This document shows positions 8,957-17,974 of a DNA stretch of 64,000 bases, in pieces (position 1 is the stretch's first letter; the number at the start of each line of letters is the position of its first letter). Made by a program: the position numbers and the translations under genes. Origin of the DNA: Candidatus Tokpelaia sp. (GTDB taxonomy: Bacteria > Pseudomonadota > Alphaproteobacteria > Rhizobiales > Rhizobiaceae); assembly GCF_008636115.1 (NCBI RefSeq), contig NZ_QLZD01000013.1:109535-173534 (forward strand), read 5' to 3'. The notes beneath the pieces are model-generated. The model did not search any database. It had not been told where the DNA came from and saw only the letters and a list, made by a program, of their open reading frames with translations.

Positions 8957-9448
8957 AAAAACCTCCATTAAGGCGCAGATACAGGGCACAAGGCCGGCCG
9001 CATTATACATCAGCCCGGCTGCGGCCAGGCCGCAATCCGGCGAAAAAGCAGGAACATAATTTTCATTTATCTGGCTTTTTGCGCTGTTAGTCAATAATAT
9101 AAAATATAATAATGCTCTGCGCCGATTATCGGCAATGACGGGTAAACTCTGTTGCCTTTGCTATTACAGGCCGGCGCGGGGGAGAAATTGCCGGTTAACG
9201 GACAAATTTGCCGTTAACCGGCCTTATTTCAAGGCGATAAAGCAGTTTTGCGGCAGAATTAACGAGATTTAATAAATTTGTATTTTAAAATGTCTGGCGC
9301 TTTGTTAAAGCCGGGAAAATCTGCCCCGCCTGGCTGGGGGCAGAGCGAGGGGCGGCACGGCAAAGGGCTTTTACTCAGATTGATTCAGGCACAGCTTCGG
9401 CCGGCAGCAGGTCAAAATGCGGATAGTGATACAGGGCAGACGTGATAT
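8957..9448. other. Intergenic region between divergent ihfB and lptC
   Basis: About 490 bp without a recognisable gene. It should hold promoters for ihfB (minus) and lptC (plus). The only strong structure is the 12-bp hairpin at 9190-9222. A ribonuclease D gene, often found before lptC in relatives, is not present. Confidence 0.5.
9190..9222. terminator. Perfect 12-bp hairpin between divergent genes
   Basis: GCCGGTTAACGG and its exact reverse complement CCGTTAACCGGC are separated by nine bases that contain the palindrome CAAATTTG. There is no long T run, so this may be a protein-binding palindrome rather than a terminator. Confidence 0.35.
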
Positions 9449-10123
9449 ATGAATAATCCCAGGCAAAAACCGCCGGAAAAAAGCGAACTGCATATTTCTT
9501 CGGCAGGGCATAAGGGGCTTAAGCCGTTTAGCCATGCGCAAAAACATTCGCGCCGGGTGCGTTTTTTAAAGATTTTTCTGCCGATTATGGCTGTTATTAT
9601 TGCTGCCATATTTTCATGGTTCACCTTTTTTGCCGATTTTCCCGGGAAAGCGGTCATTACACTTAACAGTGAAGAGGGGCAAAGCAACAGGCTGGTTATG
9701 ACCGCGCCCAAGGTGGAAGGCTATACCAAAGATAAGCGCCCTTATGCCATAACTGCGCAAAAAGCCATTCAGGATCCGACACAAAGCGGCATTATTGAGC
9801 TGCAAATGATTGCCGGCACTATGCCTTTAGGCAATCGCGGCAATGCCAGAATAGAGGCGGCAAGCGCCTTTTTTGACAATATTAACGGCCGCTTGCAGTT
9901 TGACCGCCCCTTTACTGTTGTGACTGAAGATGGGATTGGAGCAAAATTATTATCGGCTGATGTCAATGTGCAATCAGGGCAAATGACTACTTCCGACCCG
10001 GTGGAAATTAACAGCGCCACACAAAATCTGACGGCTGCTTCCATGCGCATTACTGAAAATGGTCGCATTATTCATTTTGGCGGCAAGGTGCATATTGTGA
10101 TAAATCAGGATAAAGCGCAATAA
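9449..10123 (+). CDS. lptC: LPS export system protein LptC
   Basis: 224 residues. One N-terminal membrane helix (about 40-62) anchors a periplasmic beta-jellyroll of the YrbK/LptC family (LNSEEGQSNRLVMTAPKVEG; FTVVTEDGIGAKLLSADVNV). LptC sits on the LptB2FG complex and hands LPS to LptA. Gene order lptC-lptA-lptB confirms the call. The N-terminal cytoplasmic tail is lysine/arginine rich. No strong ribosome site is seen just before the ATG at 9449. It probably begins the operon that runs through lptB. Confidence 0.9.
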   Translation: MNNPRQKPPEKSELHISSAGHKGLKPFSHAQKHSRRVRFLKIFLPIMAVIIAAIFSWFTFFADFPGKAVITLNSEEGQSNRLVMTAPKVEGYTKDKRPYAITAQKAIQDPTQSGIIELQMIAGTMPLGNRGNARIEAASAFFDNINGRLQFDRPFTVVTEDGIGAKLLSADVNVQSGQMTTSDPVEINSATQNLTAASMRITENGRIIHFGGKVHIVINQDKAQ

Positions 10124-10344
10124 GCGGCCGATAAAAGGCTGCGGACGGGCAGGCAGCACGCGGCCGGGCCGATTGCATTTAAGGAAAATTTAAGGTAAAT
10201 CGGGCTATTCTCGCCGGGGCATAATGTTAACCTTGCCGGGGCCGGCTCCCGGAATCTTTCTGAAACGGCCTGTCGCAGAGTGGCGGAGAATGGGTTTTCG
10301 GCTAAATCGCAGGATTATTGTGAATCAAAGCGGGGGCGGCTTTT

Positions 10345-10998
10345 ATGGGATTATGGGGCATTATGCGGTTTCTGGCAAAAATTTCTGACAAATTTGCGCT
10401 TTGGGCGGCCTGCTTTATGCTGCCGGCGGCGGGCTTTGCCTGGCCCGGCCAGGCCTTTGCGCAAAATGTTAATTTCGGTATCAATTTATCGGGCGGCAAA
10501 GAGCCGGTCAAAATTGACGCAGACGAAATGGAAATGCACGATAAAGACGGCATGGCCATTTTAACCGGCAATGTTTCCGTGGCGCAGGGAGACAGGATTT
10601 TGCGCGCCGGTAAAATGATTGTCTATTATAACAAGACCGGGGCGGCAGAAGAGGCAGAAGAAGAAACCCGCTATGGGGAAAAGGCCAATAAAAAGGCCGG
10701 CATGCGGCAGGCCAACAGCCTGGGGGCAAGCGGTATTGACAGGCTGGAAGTTTCCGACAAGGTCTATATTAAAAACGGCAGGCAAATTGCTGTGGGGGAT
10801 AAGGGGGTGTTTAATGCCGGCAATAATATTATGGTGCTGACAGGAGCAAAAATTGTGCTGACAGATGGTGACAATGTGGCCACAGGCTGCAAATTGACCG
10901 CTCATATGGATTCCGGCAAAGCTTTTCTGGAAAGCTGTTCCTCTTCGCAGCAAAAAGGGCGTGTCTCCGTTATTGTTAATCGCGGCGGGCAGAATTGA
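10345..10998 (+). CDS. lptA: LPS transport periplasmic protein LptA
   Basis: 217 residues with a Sec signal peptide (hydrophobic stretch about 20-36, cleavage likely after AFA). The OstA/LptA beta-jellyroll follows: PVKIDADEMEMHDKDGMAIL, TGNVSVAQGDRILRAGKMIV. LptA polymerises across the periplasm to carry LPS from LptC to LptD. The segment AAEEAEEETRYGEKANKKAG (about 105-125) is a charged insertion between strands and looks non-conserved. A second in-frame ATG at 10363 (MRFLAK) is an equally good start. The gene overlaps or abuts lptB, implying translational coupling. Confidence 0.88.
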   Translation: MGLWGIMRFLAKISDKFALWAACFMLPAAGFAWPGQAFAQNVNFGINLSGGKEPVKIDADEMEMHDKDGMAILTGNVSVAQGDRILRAGKMIVYYNKTGAAEEAEEETRYGEKANKKAGMRQANSLGASGIDRLEVSDKVYIKNGRQIAVGDKGVFNAGNNIMVLTGAKIVLTDGDNVATGCKLTAHMDSGKAFLESCSSSQQKGRVSVIVNRGGQN

Positions 10999-12127
10999 TT
11001 ATTCCATGTGGCAGATAAAGCAGACAGCAAAAGAGGGAAATAAAGGCGCAAAAGCCGAAAATGCGCCGGCCGGGCAAACCGGCCTGTCGGGAGGTGAGCC
11101 GGCCGGGCCGGTGGAAGATTTGTCTTTGCCCGGGGCCGCGGCAGCGCGCGGCAGCCATGCTTTTTTGCCGCCGGTTCAGACAAGCGGGCAAAGTAATGGG
11201 CAAGAGGCCGTATCGGTTTCAGCGGCAGCGGGGATTATGCCGGCGGCAAATTTTATCGGCCTTGCTGTGCAGGCGGAAGAATCGGCGCCGGCTGTGCCTG
11301 AAAAGCCCTTTGAAGTGATTTTTGCTCAGGCAGGCCCGTCCGCAGGCAGAAAAAATGCCGGGAAAATATCGCCGAAAACAGCGACAGAGCGGCAAAACCT
11401 GTTGCGCGGCACATTGGTAGCGCGCGATTTAACCAAAAAATATCGCGGCCGCAGTGTGGTTAACGGTGTTTCCTTTGGCGTGCGCGCGGGCGAGGCTGTC
11501 GGTATTCTGGGCCCTAATGGTGCCGGTAAAACCACCTGTTTTTATATGGTAACCGGGCTTGTGCCCGCTGATAGCGGCATTATAGAAATTGACGGTTTTG
11601 ATGTAACCACTATGCCCATGTATCGCCGGGCGCGTTTGGGTGTGGGCTATTTGCCGCAGGAAGCTTCTATTTTTCGCGGCCTTTCAGTAGAAGATAATAT
11701 CAAGGCCGTGCTGGAAGTGGTGGAGAAAGATAAAAAGCGTCGGCAGGCTGATCTGGACGCTTTGCTGGAAGAATTTAAAATTGCGCATTTGCGCCGGTCT
11801 ATGGCGATTGCACTTTCCGGCGGGGAGCGCCGGCGGCTGGAAATTGCCCGTGCTTTGGCTTCACGCCCCAATTTTATGCTGCTGGACGAGCCTTTTGCCG
11901 GTATTGACCCGATTGCCATTGCCGATATTCAGCAATTAGTGCGACATTTGACCAGACGCGGTATTGGCGTGTTGATTACGGATCATAATGTGCGCGAGAC
12001 TTTAGGTCTTGTTGATCGTGCCTATATTATTCACGCAGGGAAAGTATTGACGCATGGCCGGCCTGATGAAATTGTGGCCAATGCCGATGTGCGCCGGCTC
12101 TATCTGGGCGATGCTTTTTCGCTTTAG
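10961..12127 (+). CDS. lptB: LPS export ABC ATPase LptB with long N-terminal extension
   Basis: The ABC core starts near residue 151 (TLVARDLTKKYRGRSVVNGV). It has Walker A GPNGAGKTT (184-192), the signature LSGGERRRLEIARAL, Walker B FMLLDEPFAGIDP and the H-loop TDHNV, giving a normal length of about 238 residues. LptB is the cytosolic ATPase driving LPS extraction by LptFG. Before the core lie up to 150 residues rich in Ala, Gly, Pro and Glu with no recognised domain. The open frame begins at 10961 inside lptA; an in-frame ATG at 11006 (MWQIKQ) just after the lptA stop is another candidate, and TTG at about 11411 would remove the whole extension. rpoN, hpf and ptsN usually follow in Rhizobiales; only ptsN is present. 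Confidence 0.9.
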   Translation: MSPLLLIAAGRIDYSMWQIKQTAKEGNKGAKAENAPAGQTGLSGGEPAGPVEDLSLPGAAAARGSHAFLPPVQTSGQSNGQEAVSVSAAAGIMPAANFIGLAVQAEESAPAVPEKPFEVIFAQAGPSAGRKNAGKISPKTATERQNLLRGTLVARDLTKKYRGRSVVNGVSFGVRAGEAVGILGPNGAGKTTCFYMVTGLVPADSGIIEIDGFDVTTMPMYRRARLGVGYLPQEASIFRGLSVEDNIKAVLEVVEKDKKRRQADLDALLEEFKIAHLRRSMAIALSGGERRRLEIARALASRPNFMLLDEPFAGIDPIAIADIQQLVRHLTRRGIGVLITDHNVRETLGLVDRAYIIHAGKVLTHGRPDEIVANADVRRLYLGDAFSL

Positions 12128-12458
12128 GCCTTTTATCGGTTAAAGGGTAACATATTTTTGCTTTGGTAAAAGCGCGGAATAATGTGTAATCGCCTGTTAA
12201 AAAGGCGCTGTTTAATTGTTTTTCGTGATTGACTTTGGTCTTTTTGCCTTATAAGGCAAACGCGGCGCCGGCCGGGGCTGCAAGAAACAAGGCAGGTTTT
12301 GGCAGTTTTTCGCCCTTACGCGATTTATCATTTTAATTGCGGCCTGACTCTGAAAATGGCTCCGGCGCCGGCCGGGCAGGAGACAAAGGCGGCAAGGCAG
12401 GCGGGTCGGCTTAAGGCGCGGCACCTGCCGGTAAATGAGGGCAGGAAAGTGAGCAATT
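12128..12458. other. Gap between lptB and ptsN where rpoN and hpf are usually found
   Basis: 331 bp with no open frame resembling RpoN or the hibernation factor Hpf. It holds a run of short G+C-rich words and ends with a leader for ptsN. I see no remnant long enough to call a pseudogene. Confidence 0.6.
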
Positions 12459-12923
12459 ATGAATTTGAGCGATTTAATTGCCGTGGACGCAATTTTTACT
12501 GATTTAAAGGTTGTTTGCAAAAAGCAGCTTTTGCAGATTTTGTCGGAAAAAGCGGCGCGGTTGACAGGTTTCTCTGAGACTGTCGTGTTTGACACAATTT
12601 TGAAACGCGAAAAACTGGGCTCAACCGGCATTGGCAACGGTATTGCCATTCCGCATGGCAAATTGCCCGATTTGGCAAAAATAACCGGTATTTTTGCCAA
12701 ATTATCAAATCCGGTAGATTTTGACTCGCTTGATGATCGCCCGGTGGATCTGGTGTTTATGCTGCTGGCGCCGGAAGGGGCGGGGGCAGATCACCTTAAA
12801 ACCCTGTCGCGCATTGCGCGGCTATTGCGCAATCCGGATTGCATTGCGCGGCTGCGCCAGAGCAAAGATGCGCAATCCGTTTATCTGGCTTTGACCCAGG
12901 CCAGTGATTTGGCTGCCATATAA
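12459..12923 (+). CDS. ptsN: PTS nitrogen-regulatory EIIA component
   Basis: 154 residues, the usual EIIA-Ntr length. The phosphorylatable histidine is in the conserved context GIGNGIAIPHGKLP (about residue 66). EIIA-Ntr receives phosphate from EI-Ntr/NPr and regulates potassium uptake, nitrogen and stress responses through protein contacts (family knowledge). The open frame starts MNLSDLIAVDAIFTDLKVVC, as in other Rhizobiales. In relatives the gene lies behind rpoN and hpf, which are absent here, so its link to sigma-54 is cut at least locally. Confidence 0.93.
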   Translation: MNLSDLIAVDAIFTDLKVVCKKQLLQILSEKAARLTGFSETVVFDTILKREKLGSTGIGNGIAIPHGKLPDLAKITGIFAKLSNPVDFDSLDDRPVDLVFMLLAPEGAGADHLKTLSRIARLLRNPDCIARLRQSKDAQSVYLALTQASDLAAI

Positions 12924-13026
12924 GCGGCGGGCAAGGCTTTATTGCCTGTTATCGTGCCCGCATAGATGCAGAAAACAGCAGGGCGGCCGCCGGCGCCCAA
13001 GGGGCTGAGAAATTTTTCCCCTCGCT

Positions 13027-13057
13027 CTTGCGCAGATAAAAAGCCGTTACTATATAG
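13027..13057 (+). promoter_or_regulatory. Candidate heat-shock (RpoH) promoter of dnaK
   Basis: CTTG at 13027-13030 and CTATATAG at 13050-13057 approximate the alphaproteobacterial RpoH pattern (CTTG, spacer, CYTATNT), though the spacer is a little long. It is about 125 bp before dnaK. No CIRCE inverted repeat was found. Confidence 0.4.
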
Positions 13058-13180
13058 CCTTTATATTCAATTTGGCAGAGTAGCTTTGCTCTGTGACAAG
13101 GCGGTTTTGCGCCGCGGCTGCGCAAAAGCGGGTTGGGCCGCGCAAATGGCAGCAAAATCCAAGGGAAAGTGGAGATATAA

Positions 13181-15100
13181 ATGGCAAAAATTATCGGTAT
13201 TGATCTGGGAACGACCAATTCCTGTGTCGCTGTCATGGACGGCAAAAACGCAAAAATTATTGAAAATGCCGAAGGGGCGCGCACAACCCCTTCTATTGTG
13301 GCTTTTACTGATGGCGGTGAGCGTCTTGTCGGCCAGCCGGCCAAGCGCCAGGCAGTGACTAATCCTGAAGGCACGATTTTTGCAGTCAAAAGGCTGATTG
13401 GCCGCCGTTTTGACGATAAGACGGTAGAAAAAGACAAAAGCCTTGTGCCGTATAAAATTGTCAAAGGCGATAATGGCGATGCCTGGGTTGAGGCCGATGG
13501 CAAAAAATATTCGCCTTCGCAGATTTCTGCCATGATTTTGCAGAAAATGAAGGAAACGGCTGAAGCTTATCTGGGCGAAAAAGTGGAGCAGGCGGTTATT
13601 ACTGTGCCGGCTTATTTTAATGATGCCCAGCGCCAGGCTACCAAAGATGCCGGTAAAATTGCCGGTCTTGATGTATTGCGCATTATCAATGAGCCGACAG
13701 CAGCGGCGCTGGCTTACGGGCTGGAAAAGAAAGAGGGCAAGACGATTGCCGTTTATGATTTGGGCGGCGGGACATTCGATGTTTCTGTGCTGGAAATTGG
13801 TGACGGCGTTTTTGAAGTGAAATCCACTAATGGTGATACTTTCCTCGGCGGTGAAGATTTTGACATGCGCCTTGTTGCCTATTTTGCCGATGAGTTTAAA
13901 AAAGAGCAGGGTATTGACCTGAAAAATGACAAACTGGCTTTGCAGCGGCTGAAAGAAGCGGCAGAAAAAGCGAAAATTGAGCTTTCTTCAGCCCAGCAGA
14001 CAGAAATCAATCTGCCTTTTATCACGGCAGACCAAACCGGGCCGAAACATTTGACAATGAAACTGACCCGGGCGAAATTTGAATCGCTGGTGGAAGATCT
14101 GGTCACCCGCACGATTGAGCCATGCAAGGCTGCTTTGAAAGATGCCGGTTTGAAGGCCGGTGAGATTGATGAAGTTGTGCTGGTTGGCGGTATGACCCGT
14201 ATGCCGAAAATTCAGGAAGTAGTGAAAAATTTCTTTGGCCAGGATCCGCATAAAGGAGTGAATCCCGATGAAGTGGTGGCTATGGGTGCCGCCATTCAGG
14301 GCGGGGTTTTGCAGGGTGATGTCAAAGATGTGCTGCTGCTTGATGTAACACCGCTCTCGCTGGGGATTGAGACTTTAGGCGGTGTCTTTACCCGCCTGAT
14401 TGATCGCAATACCACAATTCCTACCAAAAAATCGCAGACTTTTTCTACTGCTGAAGATAGTCAAAGTGCGGTAACGATTCGTGTTTTCCAGGGTGAGCGG
14501 GAAATGGCCGCTGACAATAAGCTTTTGGGGCAGTTTGATCTGGTCGGTATTCCGCCGGCGCCGCGCGGTGTGCCGCAAGTGGAAGTGACATTTGATATTG
14601 ACGCCAATGGTATTGTCAATGTTTCGGCTCGCGATAAAGGTACCGGCAAGGAGCAGCAAATCCGCATTCAGGCTTCTGGCGGTTTGAGCGATGCCGATAT
14701 TGAAAAAATGGTCAAGGACGCTGAAAGTCACGCAGAAGAAGATAAAAAACGGCGTGAAGCTGTGGAGGCCAAAAATCAGGCGGAATCGCTGGTGCATATG
14801 ACAGAGAAAAACCTGGCCGAGCATGGAGCCAGGCTGGCGGCAGAGGATAAAGCCGCCATTGAAGCGGCAGTGGCCGAGACAAAAGCGGTGCTTGAAGGCG
14901 GTGATGCCGATAAAATCAAGGCAGCAGCGCAGAAACTGGCGGAAGCAAGTATGAAACTTGGTCAGGCCATGTATGAGGCGTCTCAGGCTGAGGCTGGCGC
15001 CGCCGGCGGGGAAAGCGCAGAGGGCGAAGCAAAAGCCGATGATGATGTTGTTGATGCTGATTTTGAAGAAGTCGGCAATGATGACAAAAAGAAATCCTGA
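13181..15100 (+). CDS. dnaK: Molecular chaperone DnaK (Hsp70)
   Basis: 639 residues, full length. The ATPase domain begins [20 protein letters not shown], with the phosphate and adenosine loops visible ([37 protein letters not shown]). The interdomain linker region follows ([18 protein letters not shown]), then the substrate-binding domain and an acidic C-terminus ending [15 protein letters not shown], close to the EEVD-type tails. DnaK folds nascent and stress-denatured proteins with DnaJ and GrpE. GGAG lies six bases before the ATG. A strong hairpin terminator follows at 15130-15166 and a 42-bp repeat array separates it from dnaJ, so the usual dnaK-dnaJ read-through is likely limited. Confidence 0.99.
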   Translation: MAKIIGIDLGTTNSCVAVMDGKNAKIIENAEGARTTPSIVAFTDGGERLVGQPAKRQAVTNPEGTIFAVKRLIGRRFDDKTVEKDKSLVPYKIVKGDNGDAWVEADGKKYSPSQISAMILQKMKETAEAYLGEKVEQAVITVPAYFNDAQRQATKDAGKIAGLDVLRIINEPTAAALAYGLEKKEGKTIAVYDLGGGTFDVSVLEIGDGVFEVKSTNGDTFLGGEDFDMRLVAYFADEFKKEQGIDLKNDKLALQRLKEAAEKAKIELSSAQQTEINLPFITADQTGPKHLTMKLTRAKFESLVEDLVTRTIEPCKAALKDAGLKAGEIDEVVLVGGMTRMPKIQEVVKNFFGQDPHKGVNPDEVVAMGAAIQGGVLQGDVKDVLLLDVTPLSLGIETLGGVFTRLIDRNTTIPTKKSQTFSTAEDSQSAVTIRVFQGEREMAADNKLLGQFDLVGIPPAPRGVPQVEVTFDIDANGIVNVSARDKGTGKEQQIRIQASGGLSDADIEKMVKDAESHAEEDKKRREAVEAKNQAESLVHMTEKNLAEHGARLAAEDKAAIEAAVAETKAVLEGGDADKIKAAAQKLAEASMKLGQAMYEASQAEAGAAGGESAEGEAKADDDVVDADFEEVGNDDKKKS

Positions 15101-15129
15101 TGCTGTTTTTTCAGATTGGATAGAGTTGC

Positions 15130-15170
15130 GGCTTACCCCTTGGAACAGGCTTTCAAGGGGTAAGCCTTTA
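15130..15170 (+). terminator. Rho-independent terminator of dnaK
   Basis: A perfect 13-bp stem (GGCTTACCCCTTG with CAAGGGGTAAGCC), loop of 11, followed by TTTA, 30 bp after the dnaK stop. The T run is short, so termination may be partial. Confidence 0.8.
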
Positions 15171-15219
15171 TAGGTCTGGATAAAATCGGCGGGAAACGGC
15201 TTGTTTATTGCACACGCGC

Positions 15220-15429
15220 AAGAGGCGAGGAGGGGCGCAGCCCCGACCGGGACAAAGGATAAAGAGGCGAGGAGGGGCGCAGCCCCGACCGGGACAAAGG
15301 ATAAAGAGGCGAGGAGCGCGGGACGCGCGACAGGGACAAGGGATAAAGAGGCGAGAAGGGGCGCAGCCCCGACCGGGACAAAGGATAAAGAGGCGAGAAG
15401 GGGCGCAGCCCTGACAGGGACAGAGGATA
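15220..15429 (+). repeat. 42-bp palindromic-core repeat array, five units, between dnaK and dnaJ
   Basis: Units start at 15220, 15262, 15304, 15346 and 15388, each exactly 42 bp and beginning AAGAGGCGAG. Units 1, 2 and 4 have core GGGGCGCAGCCCC, unit 5 has one change (GGGGCGCAGCCCT), and unit 3 has the alternative core GCGCGGGACGCGC. There are no spacers, so it is not CRISPR. The array ends 50 bp before the dnaJ start codon. Confidence 0.95.
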
Positions 15430-15478
15430 AAGGGCAATCGCGCGGCATGGCGGTAAAACAGTATAAGGTTTGGCGGTA

Positions 15479-16603
15479 ATGAAATCAGATTATTATGAGC
15501 TTCTTGGCGTGGCGCGCGATTGCGATGACAGAGCTTTGAAAGCTGCTTTTCGTAAATTGGCCATGCAATATCACCCGGATAAAAATCCGGGTGATGCTCA
15601 AGCCGAGCGCAAATTTAAAGAAATCGGCGAAGCTTATGAAACTTTGAGAGATCCGCAAAAGCGCGCTGCTTATGATCGTTTTGGTCATGCTGCTTTTGAA
15701 AATGGCGGTTTTGGAGCCGGCGGCGGTTTTGGGGCAGGTGGTTTTGGCGGCGGTTTTGCCGATATATTTGAAGATATTTTCGGCGGTATGATGGGAGGCC
15801 GGGCGCGCCGCGCCGATGCCGCCATGCGCGGCAGTGATTTAAGCTATAATATGGAAATCACGCTGGAAGAAGCTTATCACGGCAAGGAAGCGCAAATTCG
15901 AGTGCCGTCTCACCAGACATGCGATATTTGTCATGGCAGCGGTGCCAAAGCCGGCAGCAAGCCGACAGAATGCAAAACTTGTCACGGCACCGGGCGTATA
16001 CGCACCGCCCAGGGCTTTTTTACGGTAGAGCGCACTTGCCCGACCTGCCATGGCCAGGGGCAGATTATTGAAGATCCCTGCCCAAAATGCCACGGCCAGG
16101 GGCGGCTGCAGAAGGATAAAGTGCTGACAGTCAATATTCCTGCCGGGGTGGAAGACGGCACGCGTATCCGCCTGTCAGGCGAGGGTGATAGCGGTTTGCG
16201 CGGCGGGCCAAATGGTGACCTTTATATATTTTTAGCCATATTGCCGCATGAATTTTTTGAGCGTGACGGCGCCAATTTGTTTTGCCGGGTGCCGGTGGCC
16301 ATGACTACGGCAGCGCTTGGCGGCAAGTTTGAAGTCTCAGGCCTGGACGGCAGCAAAACGCAGGTCAAAGTGCCGGAAGGCACACAAAATGGCAAGCGCT
16401 TCCGGCTGAAAGACAAAGGCATGCCTTATTTGCGCCGCCAGCAGGCCGGCGATATGTATATTGAATTACAGGTGGAAACACCGCAAAAATTGACCAGGAA
16501 ACAAAAGGAATTGCTACAGGAATTTGAAAATATCAGTGTTCATGAAAATTCGCCGCAATCTCACGGCTTTTTTGCCCGCATGAAAGAGTTTCTCGGCGGT
16601 TAG
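15479..16603 (+). CDS. dnaJ: Co-chaperone DnaJ (Hsp40)
   Basis: 374 residues from the ATG at 15479; a TTG three codons upstream is possible. The J domain has the HPD motif (YHPDKNPGD) that stimulates DnaK. A Gly/Phe-rich segment (about 75-105) follows, then the zinc region with four CxxCxGxG repeats ([32 protein letters not shown]), and the C-terminal substrate domains. This is a full type I DnaJ. It delivers substrates to DnaK in the cytosol. Because a terminator and repeat array lie between the genes, dnaJ may have its own promoter or be expressed at a lower level than dnaK. Confidence 0.98.
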   Translation: MKSDYYELLGVARDCDDRALKAAFRKLAMQYHPDKNPGDAQAERKFKEIGEAYETLRDPQKRAAYDRFGHAAFENGGFGAGGGFGAGGFGGGFADIFEDIFGGMMGGRARRADAAMRGSDLSYNMEITLEEAYHGKEAQIRVPSHQTCDICHGSGAKAGSKPTECKTCHGTGRIRTAQGFFTVERTCPTCHGQGQIIEDPCPKCHGQGRLQKDKVLTVNIPAGVEDGTRIRLSGEGDSGLRGGPNGDLYIFLAILPHEFFERDGANLFCRVPVAMTTAALGGKFEVSGLDGSKTQVKVPEGTQNGKRFRLKDKGMPYLRRQQAGDMYIELQVETPQKLTRKQKELLQEFENISVHENSPQSHGFFARMKEFLGG

Positions 16604-16688
16604 GCTGAGGTAATTATTGCAAGGACAGGGTATTCTGCCACGAACTGCCTTATTCCGCTTAAGAAAAAACTCTTAATGAGAGGGAAAT

Positions 16689-17126
16689 ATGGCTCTGCCA
16701 AAATATCCGATTACCATTGCTCCGGCCTTGGGGATTATCCTGAAATGTCATTTTGACGGCTTTGTCAGTCCTGAAATGTTAAAAACGCGGCCTGTCCTTA
16801 TCGTTGCGCCGCCGATGCAACAACGGCCGAGATTGTGCACAATCATACCTTTAAGCACAACAATTCCCGAGCCAAAAATGCCGTATCATTTGGAAATTGC
16901 TATGCCGACCCCCTTATTGCCGGAGCCTTTCGATAGTCCTTCGGCATGGGTTAAAGCGGATATGCTTTATGCCGTGGGCTTTAGCAGACTGGAGAAGTTT
17001 TATTATCAGACCGGCAAAAGCAAAAACTATACTGCCCCTGTTATTGCTGCGACCACTATGCAAGAAATCCGGAGAAGGGTTTTACGGGGGCTGGGCTTGC
17101 GCGCTTTGGAACAGGGCTTCAGATAA
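16689..17126 (+). CDS. PemK/MazF-family endoribonuclease toxin-like protein
   Basis: 145 residues. The SH3-like PemK/MazF pattern is seen: GIILKCHFDGFVSPEMLKTRPVLIVAPP region, then TIIPLSTTIPEP and the late WVKADMLYAVGFSRLEKFYY motif. The family cleaves mRNA at short sequences when its antitoxin is lost. AGAGGG precedes the ATG. No antitoxin frame fits in the 85 bp between it and dnaJ, and none follows immediately. The close match is to the solitary phage-type PemK/MazF proteins. Its position just before tRNA-Thr and several small duplications suggests acquired DNA. Whether it is active is unknown. Confidence 0.75.
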   Translation: MALPKYPITIAPALGIILKCHFDGFVSPEMLKTRPVLIVAPPMQQRPRLCTIIPLSTTIPEPKMPYHLEIAMPTPLLPEPFDSPSAWVKADMLYAVGFSRLEKFYYQTGKSKNYTAPVIAATTMQEIRRRVLRGLGLRALEQGFR

Positions 17127-17567
17127 CGGGAAAAGCCTGTGGCCGGAACCCATAAGCGCCGTAGTGCTTTTTATTGACTTGCTTGCAAGTTTACTCTATA
17201 CTTTTAAACGAGATCCGCTCTTGTATCTGCCTCCGGGGTGGACAATCGGCATTTAAAAGCCTTCGGCTGTAAAGCCTGGGGTCATTGTATTCCGGATTGT
17301 GTATAGGGGGAACATCGCACCGCCATAAGTAACAGTGTATGCTCAGGTGTGTGTTCTGAATTATATCCGATACAATGTTTTGCGCCGCTCTTGCATCGGC
17401 TTTCAGGGTCGACAATCGGCATTTAAAAGCTCCATTTCTGCTCAGGCAGAGTGGGGCTTTTGTTATTATTCCTGCTATTCAGAGGTCTGCGCTGAATAAA
17501 AAGCCTTTGGGTAAAGGCAGGCGAATTATCGAAACAACCGGAGAAAAATTTGCAGCAACAGCAAAAC
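17127..17567. other. Non-coding stretch between the PemK-like gene and tRNA-Thr, with a direct repeat
   Basis: No gene is seen. It contains an imperfect direct repeat of about 44 bp (17216-17260 and 17387-17430). The most conserved part is GACAATCGGCATTTAAAAGC. Confidence 0.55.
17216..17430 (+). repeat. Direct repeat pair around a 170-bp offset
   Basis: GGGT(G/C) followed by GACAATCGGCATTTAAAAGC occurs at 17236-17260 and 17406-17430. Weaker similarity extends about 20 bp upstream of both copies (CGCTCTTG-ATC words). Confidence 0.8.
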
Positions 17568-17642
<75 letters not shown>

Positions 17643-17812
17643 AGGTTTGCACAGGCTTTTTGCCATATCCCGGAATATTGTGCAAGTCTCAAAAAGCTTA
17701 TGCCCGCCAGGAAACTCTTTTTCCGCGATAATTTTAGGGTGCCTTGCCCAAAAGCGAGAAATTTGCCATTTTAAGCGCAGGGGTTGGTCAGGATAAAGGC
17801 GGATTGGATATA

Positions 17813-17974
17813 GTGACGCAGGCCGATAAAAAACAGAGCAAACGCCATATTACCGTGGCACAGCGTAAAAGCGGGCAGGAAAAGCGGCTGGCAGAGCAAT
17901 TACGCGCCAATTTGCTCAAACGCAAGGCGCAGGCGCGCCAACGCAAGGCAGTAGAATCAGAGGACAGTGATTAG
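17813..17974 (+). CDS. Small basic conserved hypothetical protein
   Basis: 53 residues from the GTG at 17813 (an in-frame TTG at 17744 would give 76). The C-terminal half, EKRLAEQLRANLLKRKAQAR, is helical, strongly basic and resembles small proteins I recall near murA in other Rhizobiales. No function is known. The last part of the gene is the beginning of a 181-bp unit that is repeated two and a half times downstream, so two extra copies of its C-terminal coding segment (RANLLKRKAQARQRK) exist at 18083 and 18264. Confidence 0.6.
   Translation: MTQADKKQSKRHITVAQRKSGQEKRLAEQLRANLLKRKAQARQRKAVESEDSD

Noticed and set aside
13027..13180. CIRCE element upstream of dnaK
   Set aside because: No 9-bp inverted repeat with a 9-bp spacer was found; only an RpoH-like pattern is visible.
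15220..15429. CRISPR array
   Set aside because: The 42-bp units are directly abutting with no unique spacers, and no cas genes are present.
14375..15448. 357-residue minus-strand frame overlapping dnaK and the repeat array
   Set aside because: Antisense of dnaK; its N-terminal part is simply the translated 42-bp repeats.
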